A program made the position numbers and the translations under genes. Shown piece after piece: positions 63,364-64,000 of a stretch of 64,000 bases of DNA; position 1 is the stretch's first letter; the number at the start of each line of letters is the position of its first letter. Origin of the DNA: CAZMSD01 sp964568855 (GTDB taxonomy: Bacteria; CAIWAD01); assembly GCA_964568855.1 (NCBI GenBank), contig CAZMSD010000004.1, forward strand, positions 87,162-151,161, given 5' to 3'. Under the pieces are notes generated by a model. It did not search any database and was not told where the DNA came from. It worked only from the letters and a program-made list of their open reading frames with translations.

Positions 63364-63949
63364 GGTTCTCTTCTTGGCAAATGCGTTGAAGAGCCGCGTA
63401 TACCCAGACCGTGACGGTACTCGAATCGCGTAACACCTTCTCTCTCAACTCCGCCGGCAACCAGTCGCGCAGTTTCCGCACCACCTGATGATCGATGTGA
63501 TCGGCGCCCAGTTCCTTTATCGCCTGCACCAGGAAAGCGCTCTCTCGAATGCGAAACCCGGCTTCCTTCAGGGCCGTGTTCCTGAAACTCAATTCGATGT
63601 TACCGACGGAATACGAGCGACTGGGACCATCCGACAGGTAGAGAATGCGAGCCGGAACCTGGGAGGACAAGCCCAGCAGATTCAATGCCGCTGCCCCGCT
63701 CGGTTGAATGCGCCAGCCGAGTTTGCGGGCCAGGGCATGCGATACCTGGTCCAGATCGGGACTCAGGCGCTGGCCGAGCAATCCACTGTGCTTGGGATAA
63801 TCGTAGATCCCTCGCAGGACACGACGGATAACGCCCTTCCTGGTCAGGCGGCTGAGGGCCACATCTACTGCTGATTGACTTCCATGCACCTGGAAATCGA
63901 TTCTCGAAAACGTCCAACCCCTGCCTTTTCCGTATATCCTGTTAATTAG
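63356..63949 (-). CDS. AbiEi-type antitoxin (DUF6088-like), start uncertain
   Basis: Antitoxin and repressor of a type IV AbiE-like pair: N-terminal winged helix (SAVDVALSRLTRKGVIRRVLRGIYDYPK) and C-terminal antitoxin domain (IQPSGAAALNLLGLSSQVPARILYLSDGPSR, IELSFRNTALKEAGFRI). A GTG at 63889 is in frame, but conserved residues extend upstream of it (LINRIYGKGRGWTFSRIDFQ), so the true start is near 63946 (a non-standard codon) or beyond the window; there is no stop in frame up to base 64000. The coding part is intact, whereas its toxin is broken. Confidence 0.8.
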   Translation of the reverse strand, partial: LINRIYGKGRGWTFSRIDFQVHGSQSAVDVALSRLTRKGVIRRVLRGIYDYPKHSGLLGQRLSPDLDQVSHALARKLGWRIQPSGAAALNLLGLSSQVPARILYLSDGPSRSYSVGNIELSFRNTALKEAGFRIRESAFLVQAIKELGADHIDHQVVRKLRDWLPAELREKVLRDSSTVTVWVYAALQRICQEENHG

Positions 63950-64000
63950 TCGACCCTGAAAAAAGCGCTCATGCCGCGTCGAGCGCCTGAGTCCGTGATT

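Overview
The window is about 64 kb of high-GC bacterial chromosome. It looks like a metagenome-type FCB-superphylum organism in the Eisenbacteria/Krumholzibacteriota/Latescibacterota sphere, but the exact phylum cannot be fixed from the sequence alone. The clues are many large secreted proteins ending in 'NYPNPFNPxTTI...' FlgD-like/T9SS-type tails, gingipain-family and right-handed beta-helix surface proteins, a mannose-type PTS core without sugar genes, sigma-54 regulation and a selenocysteine tRNA.

Layout. 0-3.4 kb: the 3' part of secA, tRNA-Thr(CGT), a NYN nuclease/cold-shock fusion and a DinB protein. 3.4-6.3 kb: a secreted CapA-type metallophosphatase. 6.5-14.4 kb: a minus-strand cluster ptsI-ptsH-EIID-EIIC-polyprenyl synthase-response regulator, then mpl (+) and a Na+/Ca2+ exchanger (-). 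14.4-21.3 kb: a Yej/Opp-type peptide ABC transporter (two ATPases, YejE-like, an enlarged YejB-like permease, lipoprotein SBP), with a second SBP at 29.2-31.2 kb.

21.3-36.3 kb is the most distinctive part. Two sigma-54 activators with TPR-type N-termini and no receiver domain are each paired with a secreted beta-helix protein, in convergent orientation. Around them lie three good -24/-12 sigma-54 promoters (GG-N10-GC), each about 110-130 bp upstream of a small or medium secreted protein. The first has a perfect 18-bp palindrome about 140 bp further upstream. I infer a local sigma-54-controlled secretome module. A 202-residue triple-repeat secreted protein follows, broken by one extra base.

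36.4-62.6 kb is mostly cell-envelope and secreted functions: VIT/vWA protein, gamma-glutamyltransferase, ECF sigma/anti-sigma pair, two beta-helix proteins, a YVTN beta-propeller, a gingipain-like C25 protein whose catalytic His position is Phe, ferredoxin-NADP reductase, a cysteine-desulfurase-like enzyme and a secreted GH13 amylase. A clear selC (tRNA-Sec, anticodon TCA) sits at 45.93 kb. Accessory or decaying DNA lies at 40.5-43.4 kb (a DUF4143 ATPase pseudogene next to a 20-bp palindrome, a truncated FN3 gene, an intact AAA_14 ATPase) and at 62.6-64 kb (an AbiE-type toxin-antitoxin pair with a broken toxin). No transposase, rRNA, CRISPR array or origin was seen.
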